NCBI GenBank assembly: GCA_026707585.1
Contig: JAPOWQ010000029.1
Span: 62,001 to 126,000, forward strand
Direction: 5' to 3'
From: Chloroflexota bacterium
GTDB lineage: Bacteria; Chloroflexota; UBA11872
DNA: 64,000 nt
The notes under the pieces were generated by a model. The model worked only from the letters and a program-made list of their open reading frames with translations. It was not told where the DNA came from and ran no database searches. This document shows positions 16,565-25,345 of this stretch, piece after piece (within the stretch, counting starts at the first letter, position 1; every line of letters starts with the position of its first letter). A program made the translations under genes and the position numbers.

Positions 16565-17413
16565 ATGAGCGCAACGATCCAGGCGAATGGATGGCAGTTT
16601 CTTCCGTCGGGGGCTGTTGCCCTGATCGAATCCACGTTGGGCGCGGGACTGGACGCGTTCGGCACCGACCCGACTCCCGTGATTGGGCAGGCACCCGGGT
16701 TCAGCGGGTTGCCGCTCGCGGCAATTCGGCTAGATCGGGGAGCGCTGGTGAGCGCGCGGAACGATTGGCTGGAGGCGCTGCGTCCCGTAGTGACGCATAT
16801 GCACGCCGACATGCTGTTTTCGGTTTTCGGTGCCTATGAACTGGCGCGGGTGACGCAACCGGACGGCTTTAGCGCCTGGGGACCGGTGTTCTTCTTTTTT
16901 GGCGACGCGTCGACGTGGAACGACCCGGGGGATCCGCGCGTCGTGCGCCTAAGCCAGGACGACCTCGGTGCGGTCGACTATAAGCGCTTCTGGCACTGCT
17001 TCTACGGCGATGGGCACGACGGGTACGGGCTTATCCAGGATGGCGAGCTGGTGGCACTGGCTGCGGTAATGCACCACGCGGTGGGTATCGAGGAGATCGG
17101 GATGGACGTGATGCCCGAGGCGCGAGGGCGCGGATTGGGTCGCGCTGTCGTTGGGGCGGCGGGTACGGCGATTATTGAGCGCGGAAACCTGGCGCTGGCG
17201 ACCACGTCGCCGTGGAATGTGCCCTCGGCGCGCACGTTGCGTTCGGCGGGTCTGCGGTACTCGTATACCCAGATGATGGCGTTCGACGCGTTTGACGGGG
17301 CGTTTCCGATGCCGGCGCAGCCGCTGGGGCGGCCGTATCCCGGAGCGCGGATGGTGAACTATTACCCGGCCTGGGCGATGAACCAAGGCGTGGAGCCGAG
17401 GCCGGACATGTAG
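16565..17413 (+). CDS. GNAT-family N-acetyltransferase
   Basis: 282 aa. The C-terminal half holds the GNAT core: a beta4 strand ending in IGMDVMPEARGRGLGRAVV, where R-x-x-G-x-G/A (RGRGLG) binds the acetyl-CoA pyrophosphate, followed by the helix and SPWNVPSARTLRSAGLR, the usual N-x-x-S-x-x-x-x-x-x-x-G element. The N-terminal half (about 130 residues) is not recognised. The ATG at 16565 has GGGAGCC upstream. The acceptor is unknown. Confidence 0.8.
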   Translation: MSATIQANGWQFLPSGAVALIESTLGAGLDAFGTDPTPVIGQAPGFSGLPLAAIRLDRGALVSARNDWLEALRPVVTHMHADMLFSVFGAYELARVTQPDGFSAWGPVFFFFGDASTWNDPGDPRVVRLSQDDLGAVDYKRFWHCFYGDGHDGYGLIQDGELVALAAVMHHAVGIEEIGMDVMPEARGRGLGRAVVGAAGTAIIERGNLALATTSPWNVPSARTLRSAGLRYSYTQMMAFDAFDGAFPMPAQPLGRPYPGARMVNYYPAWAMNQGVEPRPDM

Positions 17414-17437
17414 CCGCGGCGGCTGAGCCGTTGTACA

Positions 17438-18106
17438 CTATCTGGGTTCAGACGGCAAGCGGGATTCGGGGCGGGCGCGGAGGATGGTGACCCAAGCGGT
17501 GAAGTCGGTGTCGGGGGTGGCGCCAAAGGGTTGGCGGGTGACTTCGAGGACTTCGAAGTAGGGTTCGCAGCAGGCGACGATGGTGTGCAGGGCGTGGCGG
17601 GGGTAGCCGCGCGGGTCGGGTTCGCCGGTGGCGGGATCGCGGTTGTCGGCGCAGCCGGTGAGGCTGATCCAATGGCCGCCGGGCACGAGCCAGTGGGCGA
17701 CGCGGCGAGCGAAGGCGGCGCGGCCCGATTCGTCCAAGGTGGACCAGACGCTGCGGTCGAAGGCCAGGTCGAATTGGGCGTCGGGGGACTCCGTCAGGAA
17801 GTTGGCACGACGAAACTCAAGCGAACCGTCCGAGCCGGCGGTGAGGCGGCTGGCGGCGTCGACTGCGGCCTGGGAGATGTCGATTCCGAGGACGCCGTAG
17901 CCGAGGGAGGCCATTTGGGCGGCCTTGCCGCCGAGGCCGCAGCCGATGTCGACTATGCGTCCACCGGGTCGGGCGTAGCGGGCCAGCAGGTCGGGCAGGG
18001 GACGCCAGGGGTGGCCGTCGTCCCAGGGAGTTTGACCTTCCTGGTACCTGGCTTCCCAGTGCTCGCGGGTGCGGCGGGCGGCACGCTGTTCGGCGTCGGC
18101 GGTCAC
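17438..18106 (-). CDS. Class I SAM methyltransferase (TehB/thiopurine-MT-like)
   Basis: 222 aa. ARYQEGQTPWDDGHP near the N-terminus is typical of the thiopurine S-methyltransferase/TehB-like group. It is followed by motif I, IVDIGCGLGGKA (residues about 51-62), and the acidic residue of motif II in GVLGIDIS. Members detoxify thiols, selenium/tellurium oxyanions or similar. Its ATG overlaps the stop of the macrodomain gene (ATGA, 4 nt), so the two are coupled. Confidence 0.85.
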   Translation of the reverse strand: MTADAEQRAARRTREHWEARYQEGQTPWDDGHPWRPLPDLLARYARPGGRIVDIGCGLGGKAAQMASLGYGVLGIDISQAAVDAASRLTAGSDGSLEFRRANFLTESPDAQFDLAFDRSVWSTLDESGRAAFARRVAHWLVPGGHWISLTGCADNRDPATGEPDPRGYPRHALHTIVACCEPYFEVLEVTRQPFGATPDTDFTAWVTILRARPESRLPSEPR

Positions 18107-18711
18107 TCGGCGAGATAGCCGCGCGTGGATTGCCGATGAATAGTCTGGACCAACTGTTCCGCGGCAGCCTTGGCCCAGGCGCTTGCCCTGACATGCATGA
18201 CTTGCAAGTAGATCGCAAGATCGTCGTTGTCAAACACTACAAAGCGAACTTCGTCAAGATCCAATTGCGCCAGCGAGGCACCGACGGCGTCCAAGGCGAC
18301 TTCGGCCGCCAGACGCTTGGGGTAGCGATAGACGCCCGTGCTGATGGATGGAAAGGCGACGCTGCGCGCGCCGTGGGCGGCAGCGACCTCAAGCGAGCGC
18401 TGATAGGCCGACGCGAGCATCTGCGGCTCGCCGCTTGCCCCACCAGACCACACCGGTCCCACCGTGTGAATGACGTGCTCGGCTGGAAGACGGCCAGCCG
18501 TTGTGCGGACGGCCTGGCCGGTGGGGCAGCCGCCGATCCGACGACACTCGGCCATAATGACTGGGCCGCCGGCGCGGTGGATGGCGCCATCCACGCCACC
18601 GCCGCCCCGAAGGGCCGCGTTGGCGGCGTTCACAATGGCGTCGACGCGCTGGACCGTGATGTCGCCCAGCGTCAGCGTCAGCCGGGTCTTCAGAACCATC
18701 ATCTCCGACAT
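18103..18711 (-). CDS. Macrodomain protein (O-acetyl-ADP-ribose/ADP-ribose hydrolase type)
   Basis: 202 aa, MacroD/YmdB-like. Motifs are the adenine-binding Asp in TLTLGDITV, the catalytic segment DAIVNAANAALRGGGGVDGAIHRAGG, the HTVGP strand, and the diphosphate loop SISTGVYRYP. These enzymes bind or hydrolyse ADP-ribose esters. A C-terminal extension of about 30 residues is not recognised. GAGG lies 7 nt before the ATG at 18711. It is coupled to the methyltransferase gene downstream. Confidence 0.93.
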   Translation of the reverse strand: MSEMMVLKTRLTLTLGDITVQRVDAIVNAANAALRGGGGVDGAIHRAGGPVIMAECRRIGGCPTGQAVRTTAGRLPAEHVIHTVGPVWSGGASGEPQMLASAYQRSLEVAAAHGARSVAFPSISTGVYRYPKRLAAEVALDAVGASLAQLDLDEVRFVVFDNDDLAIYLQVMHVRASAWAKAAAEQLVQTIHRQSTRGYLAE

Positions 18712-18728
18712 ACGAATACCTCATCTCG

Positions 18729-20618
18729 CTAGGTTCGGCGTGGCGAGACCGCCTGCCGGACGTGGACGAGTAGGCGGCTGGGGTGAGTGGGGTCGTGGTG
18801 GATGGACTGGTGGGCGGTCTGGACGCGACGGGATAGGCCCAGGGGCTCGCCGGTGTTGGGATTGGCGTCGAAGCGGGGGTAGTTGGATGAGGAGATGTCG
18901 ACGCGCAGCCGGTGGCCGGGGGCGAAGCGGTTGGCGGTGGGGTAGAGGACGATGCGGAATTCACAGACCTCGCCCGGCTTGAGGAACTCTTCGCGGTCGA
19001 AGCCGTTGCGGTAGCGGGCGCGGAGGATGCTGTCGGCGAGGTTGAGCTCGTAGCCGCCCGGGGTGTCGGGGCTGTGGGGATAGACGTCGAGCAGCTTGGC
19101 GGTGAAGTCGGTGTCGACGGCGCTGCTGGAGGCGAAGAGCACGACCTGGACAGGGCCGGCGATCTCGAAGGATTGGTCGAAGGGATCGGTCTCGAAGCTG
19201 AGGACGTCGGGGCGGCTGGCCAGTGACAGGGTGTCGTGGTGGCCGTGGAAGCGGCCGGGCTGGCCGCGCTGGTCGAAGCCGCCGGAGGGCAGGGCCTCCT
19301 CGGCGGCGCTGATGGAGCCGCCGGTGGTGGGGACGGGGTTGCGCGGGTCGAAGGTGAAGCGGGTGGGGTGGGTTGGCTTGTCGGGCGGCGTGTCCGCAAG
19401 GGTGCCGTCGTCCCTGAGGTAGAGGGCGGTCTCGGCTGTGTCGGGCGGGGGCCACTGGTCGGCCGATTCCCAGCGGCCGCCGTGCCAAAGGCGGCCTTCC
19501 AGATCGGCGGGTGGGCGACCGAGCTGTCCGCCCATAACGAAGTAGCGGACGGGCGGGTCGCGGTCGAGGCCGGTCTCCATTTCTTTAAGGTGGTGATCGA
19601 AGAAGCGCAGGCGGAGGTCGTCGTAGAGAGGGAGGGCGGATTCGAGGCCGAGGTCGACGTCGCCGGCAGAGGTCTCTTCGGTCGTTGGCTCGCCGTGGCG
19701 CCAGTGGCCAAGAAGCAGTGACATGGGGCTGGACTTGAGGCGACGCAGGGCGTGGAAGTTGGCGATGGCGCCGCGGGGGTAGGTGTCGTACCAGCCGCTC
19801 TGGAAGAGGACCGGGACATCGGCGTGTTCGTGCCAGTACTCGTCGATGGTGTAGCCGCGCTGGGACCAGTAGGGGCCGCTGCCGCCGTGGATGAGGATGT
19901 CCCAGGCCCATTGCTCGTAGAGCGGCAGAAACCGAAGGGCGGTGCGGCCGGGGCGGAAGCGCAGGGGCGGGCCGAGGATCTCAGGTACGCGTTCGAACTC
20001 GGCTCGGAGGACGCGCTCGAGGTCGGGGTCGGCGCCGGCCTCCTGGCTGGTGAGGGCCATGCGGTAGGCGTAGCTGATGAAACGCTGTTCGAGGGCGCCG
20101 CCCTGGCGCATGGACGAGATGAGGTAGTTGCTGGTGCCCTGGCCGACGACCTGGGCGCGCAGATGCGGCGGGTTGAGGGTGGCGAGGGCGCTTTGATCAG
20201 ACCCCGCGTAGGAGGCGCCCATGGTGCCGATGCGGCCGCTGCACCAGGGCTGGACCGCGATCCACTCGACGGCGTCGTAGCCGTCGGGGGCTTCCTTCGC
20301 GAACGGATACCACTCGCCGCCGGAGCGTCCGCGGCCGCGGACATCGTTCATGACGACGGCGTAGCCGCGACGTGCGTACCAGTGGGCCTTGCGGGCGTAG
20401 CGGCCGGAGTCCTTGAGATAAGGGGTGCGCTCGATGAGGGCGGGGAACTGTCCTTCAACCTGGCGGCCGTTGAGGGCGGGCAGGTAGAGGTCGGCGGCCA
20501 GCTGCACGCCGTCGCGGGCGGGGATGGAGATATCGGGCAGGACGACGGAGTCGTAGGCGCGGTGCGAACCCTGGTAGCCGGTGTCGGTGGTGCGTGGATC
20601 GAGCGGGTTCGTGATCAA
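18729..20618 (-). CDS. CocE/NonD family alpha/beta hydrolase (X-Pro dipeptidyl-peptidase S15-like)
   Basis: 629 aa from the TTG at 20618, chosen because AGGTGA lies 5 nt upstream; a TTG at 20660 would add 14 residues with no site. The alpha/beta hydrolase domain has the N-terminal strand ARDGVQLAADLYLP, MNDVRGRGRSGG, and the nucleophile elbow GTMGASYAG (Ser near residue 136 of this start). The C-terminal half is the jelly-roll X-Pro dipeptidyl-peptidase C-domain (GHRLRVDISSSNYPRFDANPNTG). No signal peptide. Likely an esterase or acylase; substrate unknown. Confidence 0.9.
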   Translation of the reverse strand: MITNPLDPRTTDTGYQGSHRAYDSVVLPDISIPARDGVQLAADLYLPALNGRQVEGQFPALIERTPYLKDSGRYARKAHWYARRGYAVVMNDVRGRGRSGGEWYPFAKEAPDGYDAVEWIAVQPWCSGRIGTMGASYAGSDQSALATLNPPHLRAQVVGQGTSNYLISSMRQGGALEQRFISYAYRMALTSQEAGADPDLERVLRAEFERVPEILGPPLRFRPGRTALRFLPLYEQWAWDILIHGGSGPYWSQRGYTIDEYWHEHADVPVLFQSGWYDTYPRGAIANFHALRRLKSSPMSLLLGHWRHGEPTTEETSAGDVDLGLESALPLYDDLRLRFFDHHLKEMETGLDRDPPVRYFVMGGQLGRPPADLEGRLWHGGRWESADQWPPPDTAETALYLRDDGTLADTPPDKPTHPTRFTFDPRNPVPTTGGSISAAEEALPSGGFDQRGQPGRFHGHHDTLSLASRPDVLSFETDPFDQSFEIAGPVQVVLFASSSAVDTDFTAKLLDVYPHSPDTPGGYELNLADSILRARYRNGFDREEFLKPGEVCEFRIVLYPTANRFAPGHRLRVDISSSNYPRFDANPNTGEPLGLSRRVQTAHQSIHHDPTHPSRLLVHVRQAVSPRRT

Positions 20619-20714
20619 GCGGTCACCTCGAGGTGCGACGTAGGTGGTCGGCAGGGCCAATGATGCCGGGTTGGGCCGGGCAAGGTGAATGCACCCCGGC
20701 CGCGAGGCTCTGAA

Positions 20715-20827
20715 GAGACCTTTGCGAAACCCTGGGGGTGGGTGCCCGAAAGACCCTCTCCCAGAGGGAGAGGGAGAAAGAGCGGCCCCGTCTTCGAGGT
20801 CGAGGCGGGGTTATGCAAGGGTGTCTC
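20715..20827. repeat. MITE-like palindromic repeat, copy 1
   Basis: About 113 bp with imperfect terminal inverted repeats (TTTGCGAAACCC at 20721-20732 against GGGGTTATGCAA at 20807-20818, flanked by GAGAC and GTCTC) and an internal palindrome around CTCTCCCAGAGGGAGAG. It closely resembles the element at 44997-45121, including the flanking sequence beyond the palindrome, but lacks about 10 bp (CACCCCAACC). Confidence 0.75.
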
Positions 20828-20871
20828 TGGGGCGTGGCATTCTCTCGTGAATCGCCGTTGGGGTAGCGGGC

Positions 20872-21936
20872 ATGAACCTGGACGAGTTGAGACTGACTCC
20901 CGACGACTACCGGCCGAAGCCGCCGAGCGGGCGTCACTACCGGATTGGGTTGATCGGGTGTGGCGGGGTTGCGAACGCGGCGCACCTGCTGGCGTACCGG
21001 GACTTCGGCTATGAGGTGGTGGCGTGCAGCGATATCGATCCGGCAGCGGTGGAGTCGACGCAGGCGCGCTGGGGGATCGAGGCGGCGGGAACCGATCCGC
21101 GGGTGGTGCTGGAGAACGATCAAGTAGAAGTGATCGACCTGGCGGTGCACCCGCATGCGCGGCTGGAGTTGTGGCCGGGGCTGCTGGCAGCAGGCAAGCC
21201 GATCCTGTCGCAGAAGCCCTTCGCCATGACTTGGGAGGACGCGGCGTGGATGTCGAACTCGGCGCGAGACGCCGGGGTGACGCTGATGATCAACCAGCAG
21301 GCGCGGTGGGCGCCGGCGCACGCGGCAATCAAGCTGCTGATCGACTCGGGGATCTGCGGCCCCCTGTTCAGCGTGGCGCACGTGCGGCGGAGTTACCAGG
21401 ACCAGCCGGACAGGTGGTGGCGGGACGTGGTGAACTTCAACATCGTGGACCATGGGGTGCATTTCCTGGACCTGATCCGTCACTTCAGCGGGCGGACGCC
21501 GGACGCGGTGAGCGCGACGACGGCGAGGATGCAGGGCCAGAACGCGGTTTCGCCACTGAGTCACACGCTGGCGCTGCATTTCGACAGCGGCGACCTGACG
21601 GCGATCGATCATTTCAACAACATTGTGCAAAGCAAGGCCGGGCAATCGGAGTTCTGGCATATCGACGGGGCGGAGGGCTCTATCAGTGCGTCGCGGGAGT
21701 ATGTGGACGTGACGCGGCGAGACGAGCCGGAGCGACGCGTGCGGTTTCCGATCGAGGGGGCGTGGTTTCCGGAGGCGTTCGGGGGGAGCATGGGTGAGTT
21801 GATGACGGCGCTGAACGAGGGCCGGGAGCCGCTGACGTCGAGCCGAGACAACCTGGACACGATCCGGATTGCGGCGGCGGGGGTGCGGAGCAGTGATGAG
21901 GCACGGACGGTGCGGTTAGAGGAATATGCGGTCTAA
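20872..21936 (+). CDS. Gfo/Idh/MocA family oxidoreductase
   Basis: 354 aa. The Rossmann motif GLIGCGGVANAAH lies around residues 24-36, and LSQKPFAM is the EKP-type catalytic Lys motif with Glu replaced by Gln. The C-terminal domain shows the conserved DHGVHFLDLIRHF helix. It probably oxidises a sugar or polyol. The ATG at 20872 is preceded by GGGGTAGC. It stands alone between the MITE-like repeat and an empty 225-bp gap. Confidence 0.87.
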   Translation: MNLDELRLTPDDYRPKPPSGRHYRIGLIGCGGVANAAHLLAYRDFGYEVVACSDIDPAAVESTQARWGIEAAGTDPRVVLENDQVEVIDLAVHPHARLELWPGLLAAGKPILSQKPFAMTWEDAAWMSNSARDAGVTLMINQQARWAPAHAAIKLLIDSGICGPLFSVAHVRRSYQDQPDRWWRDVVNFNIVDHGVHFLDLIRHFSGRTPDAVSATTARMQGQNAVSPLSHTLALHFDSGDLTAIDHFNNIVQSKAGQSEFWHIDGAEGSISASREYVDVTRRDEPERRVRFPIEGAWFPEAFGGSMGELMTALNEGREPLTSSRDNLDTIRIAAAGVRSSDEARTVRLEEYAV

Positions 21937-22161
21937 CGCATAAGAAGAGGTCGTGGGGCTGTCGTGCAGGCGGGGCTGTTTCCACGGCTCGCACGCAGGA
22001 GTTGGCCCGCTGATTCTGGACCCTCTCATGGCTTGGGACGTTCAGGGTTCTCAAACTCTCAAAGGGGCGTCGCTGTTGGCGCCCCAAAGGGCCTGCGACT
22101 CGGGCGCTCGCTCCTCACGAGAGGGCGAGAGCGCCTTCTTCTGACGTTCGCATTCCTACGC
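21937..22161. other. Intergenic region, nothing recognised
   Basis: No coding frame, tRNA or clear terminator. A short GC-rich inverted repeat (GGCGCC-type) occurs near 22070-22085 without a T-tract. Confidence 0.4.
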
Positions 22162-23013
22162 CTAGACGAAGACCTCATTCGGGTCCAAAGCCGTGCGAGC
22201 CGCTGGCGTGGCCGTCGGGCGTCTCTCCTCGGGGTCGCTCGGTTCAACCAGTACTTCGATGCCGCGGGCGCGTAACGCGGCGGCATCGGTCTCGGCGGCT
22301 TGCCGACGGGCGTAACATCCAACCACGCGCCAGCCGTCCGAGGCGACAGCTACTTCGCTGGCCCCGGGCAGGCCGTCCCGCACCATCCCGACCGAGCCGG
22401 GTGCCAGGTCGTCGCAGCGCACCAGGGCGGCGGCGCCGCCAAGGGCCGCCGGGCTTAGCATGGGGCCAGGGGCGTCATCTGGCCGGCGCCGGCGCAATCG
22501 CAGCGTGAGTTCCACGATCGCGCCCAGGCGCCCTTTCGAAGCCCACAACGCGTGGGTGAGGCCGTAGCCCACGGAGTTCTTCACCGTCGCGCCGCCAACC
22601 GTAAGGACCGCGCCGGTACCGTCCACCAGCCGCGCGCCCAGCACCCACCGCCGCGCGGGGACGTCCTGCAGGCCGATCGTGGTTGCTCGCCCGGACGCAA
22701 TCAGGCCGGCCACCGTGCCTGGCGCCTCCAGGCGCTGTAGCGGCCAGACCAGCCCGAACGGCCGCAGCGCGGCGTCCAGGTCTGCCGGACACAGGCCGGC
22801 CCCCACTCGCGCCGTAAAGTCTCGGGCGACAATCTGGATTGCGCGCAGGTGCCGCAGCGAGAGGCGGCTTGCGATGATCGACTCGCACGACTCAAAGCGC
22901 TTCACGCGGCCCGCACCGACGATCCGCAGGTGGGTTCCAGCAGCGCGCGCTTGCCAAATCGCCCGCTGCACGTCGGCCACGCTCTCGGGTTCGAGCATCG
23001 ATTGGTCTTCCAT
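22162..23013 (-). CDS. FAD-binding oxidoreductase, GlcE-like
   Basis: 283 aa from the ATG at 23013 (MEDQSM...). A PCMH-type FAD domain covers residues about 10-190: RIVGAGRVKRF, the phosphate-binding LEAPGTVAGLIASG, and GGATVKNSVGYGLTHALWASKGRLGAI. This layout is that of the glycolate oxidase FAD subunit GlcE, but at the short end of that family and without GlcD or GlcF nearby. It could be a lone alpha-hydroxyacid oxidase component. Divergent from murT with 162 bp between. Confidence 0.75.
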   Translation of the reverse strand: MEDQSMLEPESVADVQRAIWQARAAGTHLRIVGAGRVKRFESCESIIASRLSLRHLRAIQIVARDFTARVGAGLCPADLDAALRPFGLVWPLQRLEAPGTVAGLIASGRATTIGLQDVPARRWVLGARLVDGTGAVLTVGGATVKNSVGYGLTHALWASKGRLGAIVELTLRLRRRRPDDAPGPMLSPAALGGAAALVRCDDLAPGSVGMVRDGLPGASEVAVASDGWRVVGCYARRQAAETDAAALRARGIEVLVEPSDPEERRPTATPAARTALDPNEVFV

Positions 23014-23175
23014 TCGACTGCACAGTGCGAGGGCGACTAACCCGCCCCCGACCATAGCCTGCCGCCCCGATCAGCCGCCGTCCGCCCAGGCCACGCACGG
23101 CCTGCCGATGAGCGGGAGTACCCTCACAGGGCGACGTCGAGTAGCGTGCGCCAGGTTGCCGCCGCAGAATCGCCC

Positions 23176-24579
23176 ATGGCTCTTCGCCGTCCTGTAGCCG
23201 CGCTTGCGGGCCGTACGGCCGGCTGGCTCTCGCGCCTGACCCGGCGTGGCGGCGGCACGGCTGTGAGCGGTCTGGTGGTTGCCGCGCTCGATCCTGATTT
23301 CGTGCCGGCGAGCCTACGGCAAATGCACTCCGCCCTTACCGTTACAGGAACCAACGGCAAAACCACCACCACGGCTGCTCTTTGCGCCCTGGCGCGAGCC
23401 GCCGGACAAACCGTACTCACCAATCCGACCGGATCCAACCTGGAGCGCGGCCTGGCTGCGGCCTTGCTGCCGCAGGTCGGCTGGAACGGCCAGCTTCGCG
23501 ATGCCCCGAAACTTCGCGCCATTCTTGAACTCGACGAGTGGGCATTTGCTTCGCTTGCCCCAACCATCCGGCCGCGGGTGACCGTCTTTCTCAACCTGTT
23601 CCGCGACCAGCTGGACCGTTACGGTGAAGTTGACCGCACGGCCGCCGCCTGGGCGGCCACCATTGACCGCCTGGACGCGCAGGCCAGCGTGGTTGCCAAT
23701 GCCGACGATCCCGCGGTCGTGGCCGTAACCCGCCACCACCGCGGTCCCCTGCTTTTCTTCGGCGCGGACGTCGCCAGCGACTCGACAACTCCCGACGCCT
23801 GGGCCGACGTTCGACGCTGCCCGGCCTGCGACGGCCACCTCGATTGGGACCGTGTCGTTTACGCCCACCTCGGCAGTTACCGCTGCCGGTCCTGCAGCTT
23901 CCACCGCCCCACACCTGACATTCGCATCACCGACTTTCGATCCCGCGGCCTCGCCGGCTCCACATACCACCTGGTCACCCCCGAATCCACCCGACACATC
24001 GCGGTAAAGCTCCCCGGTCTCTACAACGCCTACAACCTCGCCGCCGCCGTGGCGGGAGTGCGCGCAGCTGGAATCAACCCCGTTCACGCCAAATCAGTAC
24101 TCGAAGGGTTTGAACCGGCGTTTGGCCGCGCGGAAACCATCCAGGCGCCCGCTGCGAGCATCGTGCTGCTGCTGGTCAAGAATCCGACCGGCGCTAACCA
24201 GACGCTTGACCTGTTGCGCTCCGAACCCGAGCCGCTGGATACGCTGCTGTTGCTCAACGACGGCGTGGCCGATGGAGAGGACGTGTCCTGGATCTGGGAC
24301 GTGGAGTTCGAACGCCTGTCTCCGCGACGACTCTTCGTTGGCGGACGTCGCGCCGAGGACCTGGCCCTTCGGCTGAAGTACGCGGGCGTGGCTCCGACCG
24401 TGGACCATATGCTGGTTTGCCCCGGCATCGGGGCGGCGCTCGACGCGGCGCTTGCGTCGGAGCCCGGCAGCCAGTCTCGCCGGCTTATCGTGCTTACTAC
24501 CTACACGGCCATGCTTGACTTGCGCGCAGTTTGCGCCCGTCGCGGCTGGGTTGACCCTTACTGGCGAGCGGCCGCATGA
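23176..24579 (+). CDS. murT: Lipid II isoglutaminyl synthase, MurT subunit
   Basis: 467 aa from the ATG at 23176 (a GTG at 23146 is possible). Mur-ligase-like ATPase that, with GatD, amidates the alpha-carboxyl of D-Glu in lipid II. Visible features are the N-terminal LSRLTRRGGGTAVSG, the P-loop TVTGTNGKTTTTAAL, and a four-Cys zinc ribbon inserted in the central domain (CPACDGHLDW and YRCRSCSFH), all hallmarks of MurT. The C-terminal DUF1727 domain carries LLVKNPTGANQTLDLL. The stop overlaps gatD by 4 nt. Confidence 0.95.
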   Translation: MALRRPVAALAGRTAGWLSRLTRRGGGTAVSGLVVAALDPDFVPASLRQMHSALTVTGTNGKTTTTAALCALARAAGQTVLTNPTGSNLERGLAAALLPQVGWNGQLRDAPKLRAILELDEWAFASLAPTIRPRVTVFLNLFRDQLDRYGEVDRTAAAWAATIDRLDAQASVVANADDPAVVAVTRHHRGPLLFFGADVASDSTTPDAWADVRRCPACDGHLDWDRVVYAHLGSYRCRSCSFHRPTPDIRITDFRSRGLAGSTYHLVTPESTRHIAVKLPGLYNAYNLAAAVAGVRAAGINPVHAKSVLEGFEPAFGRAETIQAPAASIVLLLVKNPTGANQTLDLLRSEPEPLDTLLLLNDGVADGEDVSWIWDVEFERLSPRRLFVGGRRAEDLALRLKYAGVAPTVDHMLVCPGIGAALDAALASEPGSQSRRLIVLTTYTAMLDLRAVCARRGWVDPYWRAAA

Positions 24580-25319
24580 CGACGTCCGGCCCAGTGCTGC
24601 GGATTGCCTATCTGTATCCCGATCTGATGAACCTCTATGCCGATCGCGGCAATGTGACCTGCCTGGAACGCCGCTGCGCCTGGCGCGGCGTCACGCCGCT
24701 GGTTCAACGCCTGGAGTGGGACGACCGGTTGACCGGGCCAGCCGACCTGTACGTGATCGGCGGCGGGCAGGACCGTCAGCAACAGCTGGCAAGCCAGGGT
24801 CTGACGAGGAGGAATGCCGATCAACTCCTGTCCAGTCTCGGTGACGGCGCGGCGATGCTGGCGGTTTGTGGGGGCTATCAGCTGATGGCGCACCGCTACC
24901 GCGCCGCCGACGGTTCGGAACTGGCGGGACTGGGGGTATTTGACGCCGAGACCGTGCATCCGGGTTCCGACGTGCCGCGCTGCATCGGGAACGTGGTGTG
25001 CGACTGGAACGGCTCGCGGCTGGTCGGTTTCGAAAACCACGGGGGACGCACATACCTGGGTTCAAACTCTATTCCACTAGCACGGGTGGTGCGCGGCCAC
25101 GGAAACAACTCAGAGGACGGCACCGAAGGGGCAGTGGTTGGTAGTGCTATCGGCACGTATCTCCACGGGTCGGTCCTGCCGAAGAACCCGCACCTGGCCG
25201 ACCACATCATTCGGTTGGCGCTCGCTCGTGGTGCCCCGGACTTCGAGCTTGCGCCACTGGATGACGCCGCTGAGTGGGCGGCCCACCGGGCGGCCGTGCG
25301 CGCGGCTGGTTTGCGCTGA
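24576..25319 (+). CDS. gatD: Lipid II isoglutaminyl synthase, GatD glutamine amidotransferase subunit
   Basis: 247-aa class I amidotransferase of the CobB/CobQ-like type, which supplies ammonia to MurT. The nucleophile Cys is in MLAVCGGYQLM, and the His of the pair is in IGTYLHGSVLPKNPHLAD. The N-terminus (LRIAYLYPDLMNLYADRGNV) is characteristic. ATGA overlap with murT ensures equal synthesis of the two subunits. The pair implies a peptidoglycan cell wall with amidated stem peptide. Confidence 0.95.
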   Translation: MTTSGPVLRIAYLYPDLMNLYADRGNVTCLERRCAWRGVTPLVQRLEWDDRLTGPADLYVIGGGQDRQQQLASQGLTRRNADQLLSSLGDGAAMLAVCGGYQLMAHRYRAADGSELAGLGVFDAETVHPGSDVPRCIGNVVCDWNGSRLVGFENHGGRTYLGSNSIPLARVVRGHGNNSEDGTEGAVVGSAIGTYLHGSVLPKNPHLADHIIRLALARGAPDFELAPLDDAAEWAAHRAAVRAAGLR

Positions 25320-25345
25320 CGTCTCGTGTTGAGATTGACGGGGGT

